Source: Galerina marginata (taxonomy: Eukaryota; Basidiomycota; Agaricomycetes; Agaricales; Galerinaceae). From it: a stretch of 64,000 nt of DNA. Below, one piece after another: positions 11,329 through 22,611 of the stretch (position 1 is the first letter of the stretch; every line of letters starts with the position of its first letter). Made by a program: the position numbers and the translations under genes. Location of the stretch: NCBI GenBank assembly GCA_023014335.1, contig JAECYW010000020.1, forward strand, positions 992,001-1,056,000, given 5' to 3'. The notes beneath the pieces were generated by a model. The model saw only the letters and a program-made list of their open reading frames with translations. It did no database searches and had not been told where the DNA came from.

Positions 11329-11399
11329 TCGCCCATATCGTCGTTTAATCCGCTTTTATATAGATGTCTGAGAAACCTTTGATTGACGTGCTATCGACA

Positions 11400-13880
11400 C
11401 GTCCCCAGGACCAATGAGTCATCCGAAGCTACGTGTTGGACGTTGGACATTGGGTGTCCGCGCTGGAAAGCGATGGGTAGGGTTCTAGGCGAATCTCTGA
11501 CGCGGCTGTTAATACCTGCGCCTGTCGCGCTGCTCGTCGCCTGGGTTTGTCTCACGACTGACTTGTGACGCTCTGCCTCTGCCGACTGAACATGTGTCTC
11601 CCTTGTCCTGAGGTAAGGCAGGCGAATGGATACCATAGCCTCCCGTTACATGCATGCGTGTAGTGCATTATCTACTATGGGCGATAAGGAGATTCGATAT
11701 CGGACATTTCTGTCCCCGAATCAATATGGCGTCCGATCATGTGAGTGGCCCGAGTGACGAGATTCCAGGTTGCAACTGACTGTTCTTGGGAGACCGCATA
11801 TAGGTTTTTTGCTTTACTGGCGAGTCGGATTGTTGGAGCTTGGACCCGCTACTGATATTTCGAGCGTCGAGCGCTGCCGTTGCGTTTCCGTTGAGCTTTA
11901 GCATGGCATAGTTTGCAGGGATAGCTACAGAGACTTGCTCTTGGTAGAAAACGGCGGATGCTGCGCCATGGGTGTTGTGATATTTGATTCCTTGATTTGG
12001 CGGCGGGCGGCGGGCTCTTCACTGTATTCGCCTCCCTAAATTGTTTGTCGTTCGGTTATTCAATGGCGATGGCTTTGAATTTATTTTATGTTTTGGCTCC
12101 GATTTTTGTTCATAATTTCAGCCATTTGCTCTATCGTATATGTGCTGTTTCTTGTGCTTCCTGTGTACACGTGGGCCCCGCAATTGCCATCGTTAACCAA
12201 TCATTACTTCGCTGGCCCTTCCACCGCACGTGCGTCATTTCACATTTTACCCAAGCAGTACTCCTCGGAGTCTTGTTAGGCATCACTTGGATACTCCTCA
12301 AGTTATCCAATGACCCCAGTTACGTGGTGTAACCACTATTGCGGCGAGATCCACCTGACCCGCCTTCGTTCAGCCCAGTATGCTTTCCGTTCCTCAAATA
12401 TCGCGAGCTATCCCAACTCTATCCTTGCCATTATTTCGGTTCCATTCTGCTGGTCCTGCGGTTATTGAATAACTTCCTTATCAAGTCTGACACCATATCT
12501 GCCGCTCCTGGCTTTTCCAAACCGAAATACATATGGTATTGGGTGGCCAATTCATACTCTTTCTCCAAGGTAGTTTTAAAGGAGCTATCAGAGCGCATTC
12601 TATTAGTTTTAGCAATGTTTAACCTCAAGTTCGTAAGTCATATTGTGTATTTCTGTTTGTTTTCATCCCCACAGGTGCGGCGAAATGGACAAAGTTATCG
12701 CGACTGGCGACATCCCATGCCACATAATATCAGGTGGTGCAGACGGCGAAGTGGGTCTGAAAATCTATACCCACACATGCCGATGAAGCAACAGTGAAGG
12801 TTCCCTGGTTCGAAACGAAGCAGATTAGACGGACAAAAAGCGGTTTCGCTGCGAAGGTTCAATCGAGCTACGTAATTGCTTGTCTCTTATGAGTGGTATG
12901 TCCCCCTGTTTCTATTTTTCATGTTCGGCTTGCCTGAACTCTCAACCACGACCCAATTCAAACAGAAAATGTCGAAAACCAGAATTTTCGATACATATGT
13001 CCATTGAGAGCCAGTCGTAGTGGCAGCGTGGTCGGAGTCTCGAACAAAGAGGAAGGACATCAACGTAATCCCTTCATTAGTGCTCACCTGATCATGATAG
13101 ATTTGCCGTTCCCATTTGGCGCAGCAGTGGTGATAATTTTTGGATGGATAAAATGTAAGTAAAGGCATCGGTTGAAAACCACAACTTGTCAGGAGTGAGT
13201 ACTAGTGAGTCATGGGACGCTTAGCGGGTGGGAAATGTTTTTTTCGCCGGCCCACTTCATTCAACCATCATCCGTGCTGTCGTTCCCGAAATAACTACTG
13301 CCAGGTTATGTCCCGACGTACTCGCCCATGAAGAAAATTGGACAGCAGGTTAAGGAACGTCAAGAAGTTTTAAGGAAGAGATGTAGGAAAAATAGAAGAT
13401 ACCAAGGTTCACTTTCGGAGTATTCTTTGGGCCGAAGTAGAATAAGATATCTGCAATACGTTAATTCTACGCGTTCTATCTCCTGAATAACAAAGAAATA
13501 AAAAACCTATGTTCTAGAGCGTCGCGATTCGGTTATTCATACAGCCGGAGGGTCGTTTGACCCATGTTCCTTAGTTCTCGTAAATTGTAACTGACAAGAG
13601 TGAGGAAGAAATCACATAACTGGTCAAAGGCATCTAGAATCTCAGTAATCTAGGAAGTAGGAAGCCCGCTGGGGGTTTACCGAAGGCCGAAAATGGGTCG
13701 AACAAGTTTGCATACGCACATTTATCCCTTTCATTGAGTATCTGATCATGATTATCTCCTTGCAGCTTGTTCCAGGACCTTTCTGGGGCCGACACTCTTC
13801 TAAGTTAATTTCACTCTTGCTTACTTTTTTCGTGCATCATGCTGCGTCGTATTCCCGCAAGGATTCCACTACCCAAGGTC
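11400..13880. other. 5' flank of copy 3, no supported gene
   Basis: This aligns with 5980-7960 in copy 2. Longer open frames (11997-12332 plus, 12339-12797 plus) are not preserved in copy 2 and cross aligned indels, so they are probably not genes. Confidence 0.4.
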
Positions 13881-13903
13881 TAAATTTGGCGTCTTTCAGG
13901 ACA

Positions 13904-13909
13904 TATAAA
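13904..13909 (+). promoter_or_regulatory. TATA box of small-protein gene copy 3
   Basis: TATAAA occurs in the conserved GGACATATAAAGGACGC context, about 150 bp upstream of the start codon. Confidence 0.65.
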
Positions 13910-14059
13910 GGACGCATCCTGTGTGGTGCTTTCATTATCGAAATCCTCCATTTCGATACTCACTCCAGAACTAAGCTTGTAAATTTCGTCCTACTTTTCC
14001 GTCTTGTAATTGTCGGTTGATTTCTTTTCTTTAGAGCAACTCAGCAACCTTCGACAAAG

Positions 14060-14398
14060 ATGTCTTCCCAAATTGCCCAAAGTATGCGTCCTTTATTATT
14101 GCTCAAGACATACGTCCATATCTAACCACGTTCTATAGCCCCTCGTTCTCGCACTTGGTGGTTGTATATTGAAAACCAGAACCCAATCCCTGTTAAAATA
14201 ATCACACCCAGCGGCTCGACGCAGACTATCCAATCAGGCGCAACATATAACTCCTATTCGAATGGAGTCCACCACGTCGTTGCACCTGGGACTCCGGATG
14301 TCACTTACTTCAAGGTCCATTACACCGATCTCAGTGACATGCGAACTGAGCAGGGTCCGCTTAATGGCCTCTTCACAGTCAGGGTCGAAATGAGGTGA
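14060..14398 (+). CDS. Small protein of unknown function, copy 3
   Basis: Exons 14060-14081 and 14139-14398 are separated by a 57-nt GT-AG intron and encode 93 residues. This is the most diverged copy: the N-terminus is MSSQIAQ and the middle loop reads PSGSTQTIQSG. The aromatic core and C-terminal half are almost unchanged (identical from about residue 57 to 85 with copy 1). Length, splice phase and stop position are all preserved. The function is unknown; see copy 1 for the family description. Confidence 0.75.
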
Positions 14399-16990
14399 AC
14401 GTGTGTTGAATCACTGCCGGTGCGTTATCTTATGTCTTGCCCAGGGAAAGTTGGCTAAAATACCTTCTCAGTATAACAATTAACAAGATGCATCGAATGT
14501 CAATTATCGAGCCTTTATTAGTTTTGATGTACGAGTACGATCTTATCAGAATTGATTCCAAGTTGCACGGCATATGACAGTGAAGTAAGAAATCTTTCTA
14601 TCTTCCCCCCCTAAGTCTCTTCAGTGGATGAGAATGTGATAGTCGGCTGCAAAATCGAATCAGAAGACCGTCAGTAAAGACAGGAGTTTAGTTATGATGG
14701 CTTTGGATGACACCAGCTCAGGATAAAATATGCTGGAAGGTGAATTTCTCTGCAAAACTCGCATTCGGATATTTGCATGACACGTAGAAAGGAAGCACAG
14801 CATGAAATTCCTTCGCCGTACACGCAGGAAAGTGACCACATATTTTCACGCTCGTCCAGGTGCCAGATATCGCAAGAAGTAGTGCAAGAAACAAGCCACG
14901 TATTCCTAAGACTCGGAGTGACTCATTCTTGGGAGCTACATGTAGCGTAGACGATAATTCAACTACGTATGGGCCATAAGATACCGGACGGGAAAAACAC
15001 AGCTTGGAGGTCGACGACTTGTTCTGGCAAAGCCGTTACGGCGCCGAGTTTTGTCAGCGAATAGGAAGAGCAGAATTTAAAGAGGCGCTTCGGCATGAAA
15101 ACGCTCGTGACCTTCTGTTACGTCATGACAGTTCCTGTTCCTGTTCCTCCCTCCCAACAGCCAAACCCTGCTGTTCAACTGTTTTCTCGAGAGTAAAACC
15201 AACAACACGGGAAATTGAGGACCCGGTGAACAGAACGCACCATGTCGTTTGGTGGTTTCGTGGAGGAAGGACGTATCTAGCTAGGCGAGCGATCCCATTT
15301 TTCTCCTTCTCCCCAAGTTCACATTGAACCTGCGTCGGCTTTCTACAGCTAAAAGCCAATTACCTGAGCCGAATTCATCAATGACGATTGTCTATATTCC
15401 GGCTTTTCTGCTGGCCTATCCATGGCTACCCGTTTTAGCCAATTACCATCGTACACTTTCCCCACTGTTGCGGCTGTGAGCGAGCTCCAACACATGTTGC
15501 CACGTCACCGAAATCCCCATCTAAAGTCTTGTGCCTTCCCCATTTCAGTGAAGCGACGTTCAGCTTCGCCCAATGTCTGACCACGACCCGCGATACGCCG
15601 CACTCGCGGTAAACTTAAGTCTCTGAGTCGGTTTGGCGCGAGATCTGGGGCAAGCATACGCCCACCGTGCACAATTTATGTATGCGCCTATGCCTTCTAC
15701 CTCCCAGTCCGGTGACAACCACATTATGACACTGCCGCTCCTCCAAAGTATCGCGACCAACAGCGAAATTGCGCAACCGATCTTCGACCACCACTCAGGA
15801 CTGGCTGTGACGATAAGGCTGGATCGACGGCAGCTACAGCAGAATTCCCGCCTTCCATTGCAGCATACGAAAAATATAGATCCCTGCCGTTTTAGGAGAT
15901 AAATGGAAAGGGAAAGTCAATTTGCTCTTCGTATATCCTGCAGATAACGGCCTTCTGCGGCGTTGGCGTCGAGCCTGGGGATCCCGTCCTTCTGCGGCGG
16001 AGGTGAAGTTGCCTTTCTCCAATTGTTTTTCGTTATTTCCATTATTTATCGTACGTGCTGTTTGTCCTCCCTTCTACTCGAGTACATCGTTCTTTATTCA
16101 TTGCCAGTTGTTTAGCTATCTAGCTCTTTGTGCTTCTAATGCGCAACTGAACATCGCGATCTCTATCATTCAACATTTACAAACCGTTATTTTTGCTGGA
16201 ACCAGAATCAAGTCATCGGCCACATGTATGTATGCGAGAGCCCGATGACGGCCCTGAAAATTTCTGTCCTTCTGCACTTTTTTAGCTAGTTGACCAAGGT
16301 TTGGGATGTTCAAACGCGAATGCAATCTTCCGCTTCCCTTCCTTACCCGTATGACGCGTCACTAGTACGCGTCATTAGGAACGTGGAGCATTGCCCGATA
16401 CTCCCCGCTCCATGAAACAATCGCCTTCCACTGGGTTGTACGATAGACAAGAGCGATTAAGGAAAATCGTCGAAGCACGAAGGCCTCAGACGGCTTCCGG
16501 GAAGCTCGGTTTTCAATAACCCATGGCCTTTTTTGAATACGTCAGTCCCAGTAACCTTTTTGTCACCCTACAGATTAGCTCATAAGGACATGAAATCAGG
16601 TCATCGACGGTCCAAAATTTCAGGATCGGTATGCTTCAAATTGGCTTTAACAAGCTTAATAAATTGTCCTAACTGACCAGTGATATTAGAACTCTCGATT
16701 TTACAATGATGATAGCGAGGCCACAAGGTGCCTAACTGGTATTGGAGACTTCCAAAAAGGCATTCAGGCGGCTGAAACGGGAAAATGTAAGTCCTTTTTG
16801 GGGCAAACATCTTCTGAATCTGAGATAATGCTAGTAGCGGGAATTCGATGGCCTTTTCTCGCACCCAAGGGATTATAGCCTGCTCGATCATTACATGAAA
16901 GCCGGTAGATCTACTAAACCGGTCTGCCACGGTCTTCTCGAACTCTCGTACGGTCTTACACGGTTGAAAAAACGGATAGAACAGGTCTCT
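14399..16990. other. Intergenic, no supported gene
   Basis: This holds the degenerate 3' flank of copy 3, then unique sequence. A 74-codon frame at 15678-15902 and a 130-codon minus-strand frame at 16601-16993 are open. The latter overlaps the promoter region of the next gene, which is conserved with the paralog at 22.3-22.6 kb at the DNA level rather than as protein, so I do not call it. Confidence 0.4.
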
Positions 16991-16997
16991 CAAACGC

Positions 16998-17005
16998 TAT
17001 ATAAA
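16998..17005 (+). promoter_or_regulatory. TATA box of Hsp31-like gene 1
   Basis: TATATAAA lies 57 bp before the start codon. The same box in the same GCTATATAAAC context precedes the paralog at 22510-22517, and a pyrimidine-rich leader follows both. The upstream AAACCGGTCT and CACGG blocks are also shared by the two promoters. Confidence 0.7.
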
Positions 17006-17061
17006 CGGCCATTCTCCCACTATCTCATTATTCTTCCAACATATCAAACCAATCGACAACA

Positions 17062-18078
17062 ATGCCTTCTGTACTCATCGTATTGACTTCCGCAGACAAG
17101 ACTCTGACAGGAGCACAGACCGTACGTCGTATCCTTCATCTTTAGCAGCTCTTCATGGACTGAAATTGAAATCTCTCAGGGCTGGTTTTTACCCGAAGCA
17201 GCCCATCCGTACTACGTACTCGCCCCACACGCGACTATAGACTTCGCCGCTCCGAAGGGTCCTAATCCGCCTCTTGCTGAAGAAAGTGTCCAGGTAATGT
17301 CAATATTATTTTCGCCTAGTTCCAATGTTGACTATTTCTTAGATGTATTCAGAGGACGAGGAGTCCGTGAGGTTCTTGAACGACGAAACTGTGAAGGCGA
17401 AACTGGAGGGTGCCAAAAAGCTGTCGGATGTCGACTTCACGCACTATAACATCATTTTCTACGTTGGAGGCCACGGACCTGTCATAGACCTACCGACAGA
17501 TCCGGTCAGCGTCAAATTAATCCAACAGGTACGTACTCTACACAATTGGTTTAAAAGTCATGGTCTGATCGGATGGGAAAAACAGTTCTGGGATAGCGGA
17601 AAGATCGTGTCTGCAGTATGCCATGGATCAGCGTAAATTACCCGTTTTCACCGTATTTTGGTTAGTGGACTTACGGGATTTTGTAGTGCTCTTACGAGTG
17701 CTGTGGACGCTGCTGGGAAGTCTATCTTTATAGGTAGAACTGCCACTGGGTTCTCGAACGCCGAGGAAGAGGACCTCGATACAGTCAAGGTAGGTCGTGA
17801 TCGCAGTCCCAATTTACCGACCATTAAACTCTTGCATACAGGATATCCCTTTCTTGTTGGAGGATAGGATTATTCAACTTGGAGGAAAATATGTTAAGGC
17901 GGATAAGATCTGGGAGGTTTGTTTTTTATTTGAAGCACGGTTATAGGCTGAATCTGATATACATACTTTATTTCAGGAGAAAATTGTTGTCGACGGAAAC
18001 CTTATCACAGGACAGAACCCGGCGTCGGCTGCTGGTGTTGGAAAGGCGATACTCAAGGCTCTCATAGACAGAAATTAG
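17062..18078 (+). CDS. DJ-1/PfpI family protein, Hsp31-like, copy 1
   Basis: Seven exons (17062-17121, 17180-17293, 17343-17528, 17586-17632, 17687-17789, 17842-17916, 17977-18078) encode 228 residues. All introns are 48-60 nt GT-AG. The protein belongs to the DJ-1/PfpI superfamily and resembles fungal Hsp31-type proteins (about 237 residues), which act as glutathione-independent glyoxalases and stress-linked chaperones. The nucleophile elbow is AVCHG, with Cys132 followed by His133. The partner acid is probably Glu26 in FLPEAAHP. The conserved GGHG motif follows FYV near residues 95-100, and TGFSNAEEE and PFLLEDRIIQLGGKYV match the family's C-terminal half. The residue after CHG is Ser where copy 2 and most relatives have Pro. 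No targeting signal is visible, so a cytosolic location is inferred. The activity is inferred from the motifs. Confidence 0.9.
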
Positions 18079-18180
18079 ACAGAATATTATGATGTAATCA
18101 ATAGAAAAAGTACGACACTTTAAATTGGGAATGGTTTACAAAGCACAAAATACGAAACTTTCGGGAATCGAGGCTCGAAG

Positions 18181-19414
18181 TTAATTGTTGTCCGGCACCG
18201 CAGCAGCGGCAGCTGCAGCTGCAGCTACTGCAGCACGGGCCACCCGCTCTTCCTCACGCCTTGCCTTTGTCCACTCTCCGAAAATCTCACGTATCTCGCG
18301 TGTGTGGGCTGCGGTCAAATCAGCATATCGAGTGAGGATACTCTCCCTTACATCAGCCCACTCGGCCTCAGTGAGCCCAGCCGTGTCCAGAGCGTGTTCC
18401 ATCGTCCAAGCACTATCGTCGACTTGAACAAGCTCGCCCCCTTCGCGGGGGTATACAGCATTCATCCTCTCCCCAGTTCGCGGGTAGTTAATGACCATGA
18501 ACGCCTTGTCCATATCAGATAGTTCGTGTTTGAGTTCTGCCAAGATGTCCTCGCCGCCGCTAGTGGCATACCTGTGGGGATAACGACGTCAATCATAAAG
18601 TCTAGTGAGCAGCGAAAATCAGGACGCACGTCATGACCGAATCAAGGTCCAATTTCGAATAGCTGGTAATATTGCCTTCGCTATTTTGGGACTCAATTTG
18701 ATCTTTTACCATTTCAGCGGACCACCCTCTCCGTATGTACCTTGCGCATGCTGTAAAGCAGTCCAATAATAAATTAGAAAATGCACGGCAGGTTGAAGAA
18801 TATACGTTGCGCTGCTTACAAGCTTCCAGAGTGATTACGCCTTCTCGGGCCGGGGATTGGTGCTCGTGGAGGAGACCAAGGCTATGTCCAAACTCGTGGA
18901 GAATGATGTGGCGTTCATGATCGTTGGCCAATGCTCCATTGGGCATAACTCCCCCCAAGTTCATTGTCTTGACTTCGCTGTCGGGATAAAATATATGCGT
19001 CGCACCGACTTGCGACCAGTTCCCGTCGGTTGGGTCAAACGAAATACGTATTATGGCATCCGTGACAGGGGCATTAACGAAAGAGACGTGGGCGTATCGC
19101 TCCCATTCTTTGATAGTAGTTTTGACCTTGTTACGCTGGTCGGCGGTGCCTGCAAGAGCGTGGTCCCTTTCTCCATTGGCCAGCTTAGGGGCGAGGTACC
19201 CAAAGGTGATTTCGTGGCGAGGATTACCCACCGGCGCAATTTGAATGTTGCCGTTGTCAGCTCCTTGTATATTGACCATGAGATCAGTGGTTTCCCACAA
19301 ACCGGTGAGGGAAGCGATTTCCAATGGGTTGCGGTCGAAACGCGAACGGCCGACATAGGGAATATCAACGCCAACAATCTTGAATTTCTTCGTCGAGTCG
19401 GTTGTGGAAGACAT
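18181..19414 (-). CDS. Metzincin zinc metalloprotease (astacin/M12-like)
   Basis: Three minus-strand exons (19414-18820, 18750-18630, 18571-18181) encode 368 residues. The zinc site HEFGHSLGLLHEH, at about residues 173-185, carries the three His ligands and the catalytic Glu of metzincins in the HExxHxxGxxHE form. The Met-turn is VMTY near residue 238 and is created by splicing of exon 2 to exon 3, which supports that junction. The first intron (69 nt) is a multiple of three and has no in-frame stop, but splicing is preferred because read-through would insert 23 unrelated residues just after the zinc site. Start: ATG at 19414, since the frame further upstream has no ATG. No signal peptide or propeptide is evident. 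The C-terminus has a charged helix (WTKARREEERVARAA) and a run of nine alanines. The gene converges with the Hsp31-like gene, the stops being about 100 bp apart. Substrates are unknown. Confidence 0.88.
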
Positions 19415-21055
19415 GTTGGAGCAAAAAGTATAGAGAGAGATGGCTTCAAAGTTGGGTTTCGACTTGAAATGTTGGTAAACGATGTCACAGAGAGCGAGTA
19501 TAAATACTAGTTCGACAAGGTTGTGGATCGTGGCGCCGATTACGATTATCACTGTCAAGATATAAGGAGCTTCACGCGCTCTACTCTAGTCTCCGAAAAT
19601 GCCATCGCGGTCAGTGCTTCCTCATCCTCCTGTCCATATAACACCCTCTGACCTTCCCTTCTTGATCTTCAATACTATTGCAATCCACCTTATTCCCTTA
19701 TATACTTCGTATTCGGTTCTTAGTACAATAGAAGAATCCCACCGCGTTTTCGCGCGTTTTTCACTTTACTGCTAAGCGCGCCTCACTCCCAATTTCCCTA
19801 ATCGTCGTTAGCTGACTTGTACAGTTTCCTTGTTCATCATCGGTTCGCGAAAAAAAAGATTTCTTGAGCGCTGGCTAGCCACATCAGTAGCTAGAAAGTG
19901 TAATAGAGACGTAGCGATACACCTCATGGCCGTTTAGATTTTTCAAATTGAAGGTGGAGTTGTTTCATTGCCGTCGACAGCTTTCATTGACAACGTCAAA
20001 AACCAAGGATCCGAATCGCTCCAATAACTCAGGCGGCCTTCGAGTGACATCTGGCAGGCACTTTCGTTTAGATTAAATGCGAATATGATTAGATCGACTC
20101 TCGTACTTACTTATTAACTGAACAGATTTGAGCCAGAAAATAAGTCTTAGAAGAACAGGGACGCGACCGGCCGCGGTAATGTAGATTGAACCTCCACGAC
20201 TCTTACCTCGCATTCGTTGCATGGCTCCGCCAAAGGCAGGATTGGAACACTCCAACTCCAACGTCAACACCCGTTCACGTTGTAATTGGGACGGAAAGGG
20301 GTGAATTAATAGAGTTATGAAGACGCCGCTGAACAGTTGATCGTAACATGCTCAGACGTCAAGCTCCACTATTACATGTGTACTAAAATAGAAAGCGCAT
20401 TCTTTGACTTGCGCCTCCGGAGGAGGTTGAAGGAGTTGGACATTCCTCTGTAAATTTAGTGATAGGAGGTGCGAGTGGACGCCATTCAAAAGCGGTATGA
20501 GCTCAGATTAAAAGGCGGGGAAGTCAACCTGTCGTGATAACCCACACCTGTAATGATCCTTATACCTCCATAACCCACAGCTGCCAAACCAAAACTTACA
20601 CCAAAACTGACCGTTCATAATAACCCATAGCCCCGGCCGTCCACCGAGGGGCATGGGTCAAGACAAATTCGACAGTATTCTAAAAAGAATGGAATTTGGA
20701 ACGAGGTATACTGTATCGTTTCGACCTCATGTTTAGACTATGTTATGAAACGGTATAGTATGAGAAAACGATCGTCGATTGCGGGATACATAGTAATAGT
20801 ATTGAGTGAGAATCTGAAATGAGTGGGGGAGATTAGGAAAGCTGCGTGTCACCTATGGTTTAAAAAAAAACAGGGAGTTTTGGTGTATTTTATTTCCACA
20901 CTCCATAAATTAAAGACCCAGTGCGCGTAGTTACAAGCCGTTGCTGCACGTTTATAAACGAAGAGCAAGAGTTTCACCGAGCGCCGAACCGTTCAGGGTT
21001 TCCTAGACCGATTTGGGTTCGGAGTCTAATTGAAAATCGACACGGTCCATCAAAT
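19415..21055. other. Intergenic, no gene seen
   Basis: This includes the protease promoter (TATTTATA on the minus strand near 19500). Around 20540-20630 the phrase ATAACCCA occurs four times at irregular spacing. No gene could be supported. Confidence 0.45.
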
Positions 21056-21059
21056 CCTG

Positions 21060-22250
21060 GCTTTCCTCCTCCACCAAAATGACGCTTGTCCTCCATTCCT
21101 TTTCTGATGTATGTAACTCACCCTGATCGTCTTTTCCCTGCACCGCAAAAGATATCGGCAACGCGTCAACGCCAACGCCAACGCCAACGCAGATTGACAG
21201 GTCACAGGTTTGCCATTTCTCAGGTTTTCTTTCAGTGCAGGTTGGAATACGTGTTTAGGTCCCTTTCTGATGGCTTAGGCGCGTTTCGGATGGGAAGACT
21301 CCTGTACGACGTCCAGGTCTACGCGATGCTGCAGAACATACTTGACAACGCCTGTCGACGTGAACAAGTAATCTGCTAGGGAGAACTGAACGAGACCGTC
21401 TGAATGCCTGGAGATTACGGGAGGATTGCGAAGAGGGTGAGTTTCGCATATTTTTTCCTTTGTTACCGGTTCCTTACTATCCGTGAAGCACCTGCGCACG
21501 GTCGCATCTCCCACTCGGAAGTACGAAAACACCTCTCCGAGTCCTACGCTTCTGCTGGTCAGGGATAAGAATGTTAGGCAGCACCCTGAGGAGGATTACC
21601 GACCGGTGCTCGTAGTACAGGAAGACAATACTGGCTGGGGGAAATTGTGCAGCAGCGAATGAACATATGGGCAGAAAAGGGGCTCCTACTTCGATAGTTC
21701 TGGACCAGCTAGGAAGGCGCGGGTTCGTCATGACTAAGATGAGGATATAGAGGCGACGAAGAAAGGTGTTATAGGGAGGACGAGCATGATCCTCGTACGT
21801 TCTTCTTTTTCCCTCATGTTTTAGGTCCATTTATTCATGTCTCTCAATGAAAGGAGAACTCTATGAGTGTATGTTTCGAAGCCTATGCTACTATCACCAC
21901 CTCTGCCTTACCTGCCAAACGTACATCACATTCTCGGTGCTTAGGATGGAGGTCATCTAGTAGTCTGTTTCATCCGTGGTCAACAGCGCCGCCGCCGTAC
22001 TTAGCCCTTCTCCGGAATGCCACCAGACGCAGCCATCATCTAGTAGGATGCTGCCCTGACTCGTTCCTGTTGTTTGCTCGTCTCCGCTTGCCGTCCCTCC
22101 TCAACCTGGGCTTACACCTGCTGGAGGCCGCCCCTCAGGCCTGTCAGCATCCTCGTCCTCTCCGTGCGCCAAACGGCCAGCACTGGTGTACAACGCGGGC
22201 TTGCATCAATTCGGATTCGACGGGGATGGGATAGAAGCTTGGGTTTGTGG
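21060..22250 (+). repeat. Decayed repeat-gene unit 0
   Basis: This is the first of several degraded plus-strand copies of one unidentified gene family (others near 24.3, 33.5, 39.4 and 51.5 kb). Landmarks are a leader with CCTGCACCGC(A/T), a block GTGTTTAGGTC..GGCGCGTTTCGGA, a GTGAGTTT splice-donor-like end at 21437, and an Ala-rich piece encoded by TCAACAGCGCCGCCGCC near 21987. Stops and frame changes occur throughout. A hexamer (CCAACG) is repeated about four times at 21166-21191. The encoded family was not recognised. Confidence 0.55.
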
Positions 22251-22509
22251 AGCGAATGCAGGCTGGAGGTCAGAGTATGGTCCTACATGATCGATGCTAT
22301 TTTAGTAGCTCCCAATTTTCAAGAACGGTATGGAGCCCACACTGCAACTGTTCCCAAACGTTCAAGGGATAATTATAAAATAGGATGGGATGAGTCCTTT
22401 TTTGGACTTTTCGGTGCAGCAAGGCGGTTATTAAAGCCGGTAATCCACTAAATTTAAACCGGTCTTGCACGGCCTTCTCAGACTGAGACTCTCTCGCGGT
22501 CTCGATCGC
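22251..22509. other. Promoter-proximal spacer of Hsp31-like gene 2
   Basis: It shares short blocks (AAAGCCGGTA, AAACCGGTCT, CACGGCCTTCTC) with the sequence upstream of Hsp31-like gene 1, so the promoters are paralogous. Confidence 0.5.
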
Positions 22510-22517
22510 TATATAAA
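22510..22517 (+). promoter_or_regulatory. TATA box of Hsp31-like gene 2
   Basis: TATATAAA is about 95 bp upstream of the start codon, matching the box of the paralog at 16998. Confidence 0.7.
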
Positions 22518-22611
22518 CAGCGTCCTTTCCTTCCTTCCCTTATCTCATCATCCTTGCTTCCGAGTTCAAACATATCAAACCAACCGATCACATTCACAAT
22601 CATCGACATCG

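Larger units (their letters stand above)
11330..15330 (+). repeat. Tandem segment, copy 3 of 3
   Basis: The third copy contains matching blocks at 11820-11900, 12120-12340, 12480-12620, 12670-12870, 13130-13340, and the TATA box and gene at 13904-14398. The 3' flank is the most diverged of the three. Boundaries are approximate. Confidence 0.7.

Noticed and set aside
16601..16993. Minus-strand open frame of 130 codons
   Set aside because: It overlaps the Hsp31-like promoter, and its counterpart upstream of the paralog is not conserved as protein.
18857..19510. Plus-strand open frame of 217 codons
   Set aside because: It is the antisense shadow of the metalloprotease exons, which have motif and splice support.
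20540..20630. Repeated ATAACCCA, resembling telomere repeats
   Set aside because: Only a few copies at irregular spacing, in the middle of gene-bearing sequence. Not a telomeric array.
21166..21191. CCAACG hexamer run considered as a CRISPR-like or regulatory array
   Set aside because: A simple short microsatellite of about four units without spacers.
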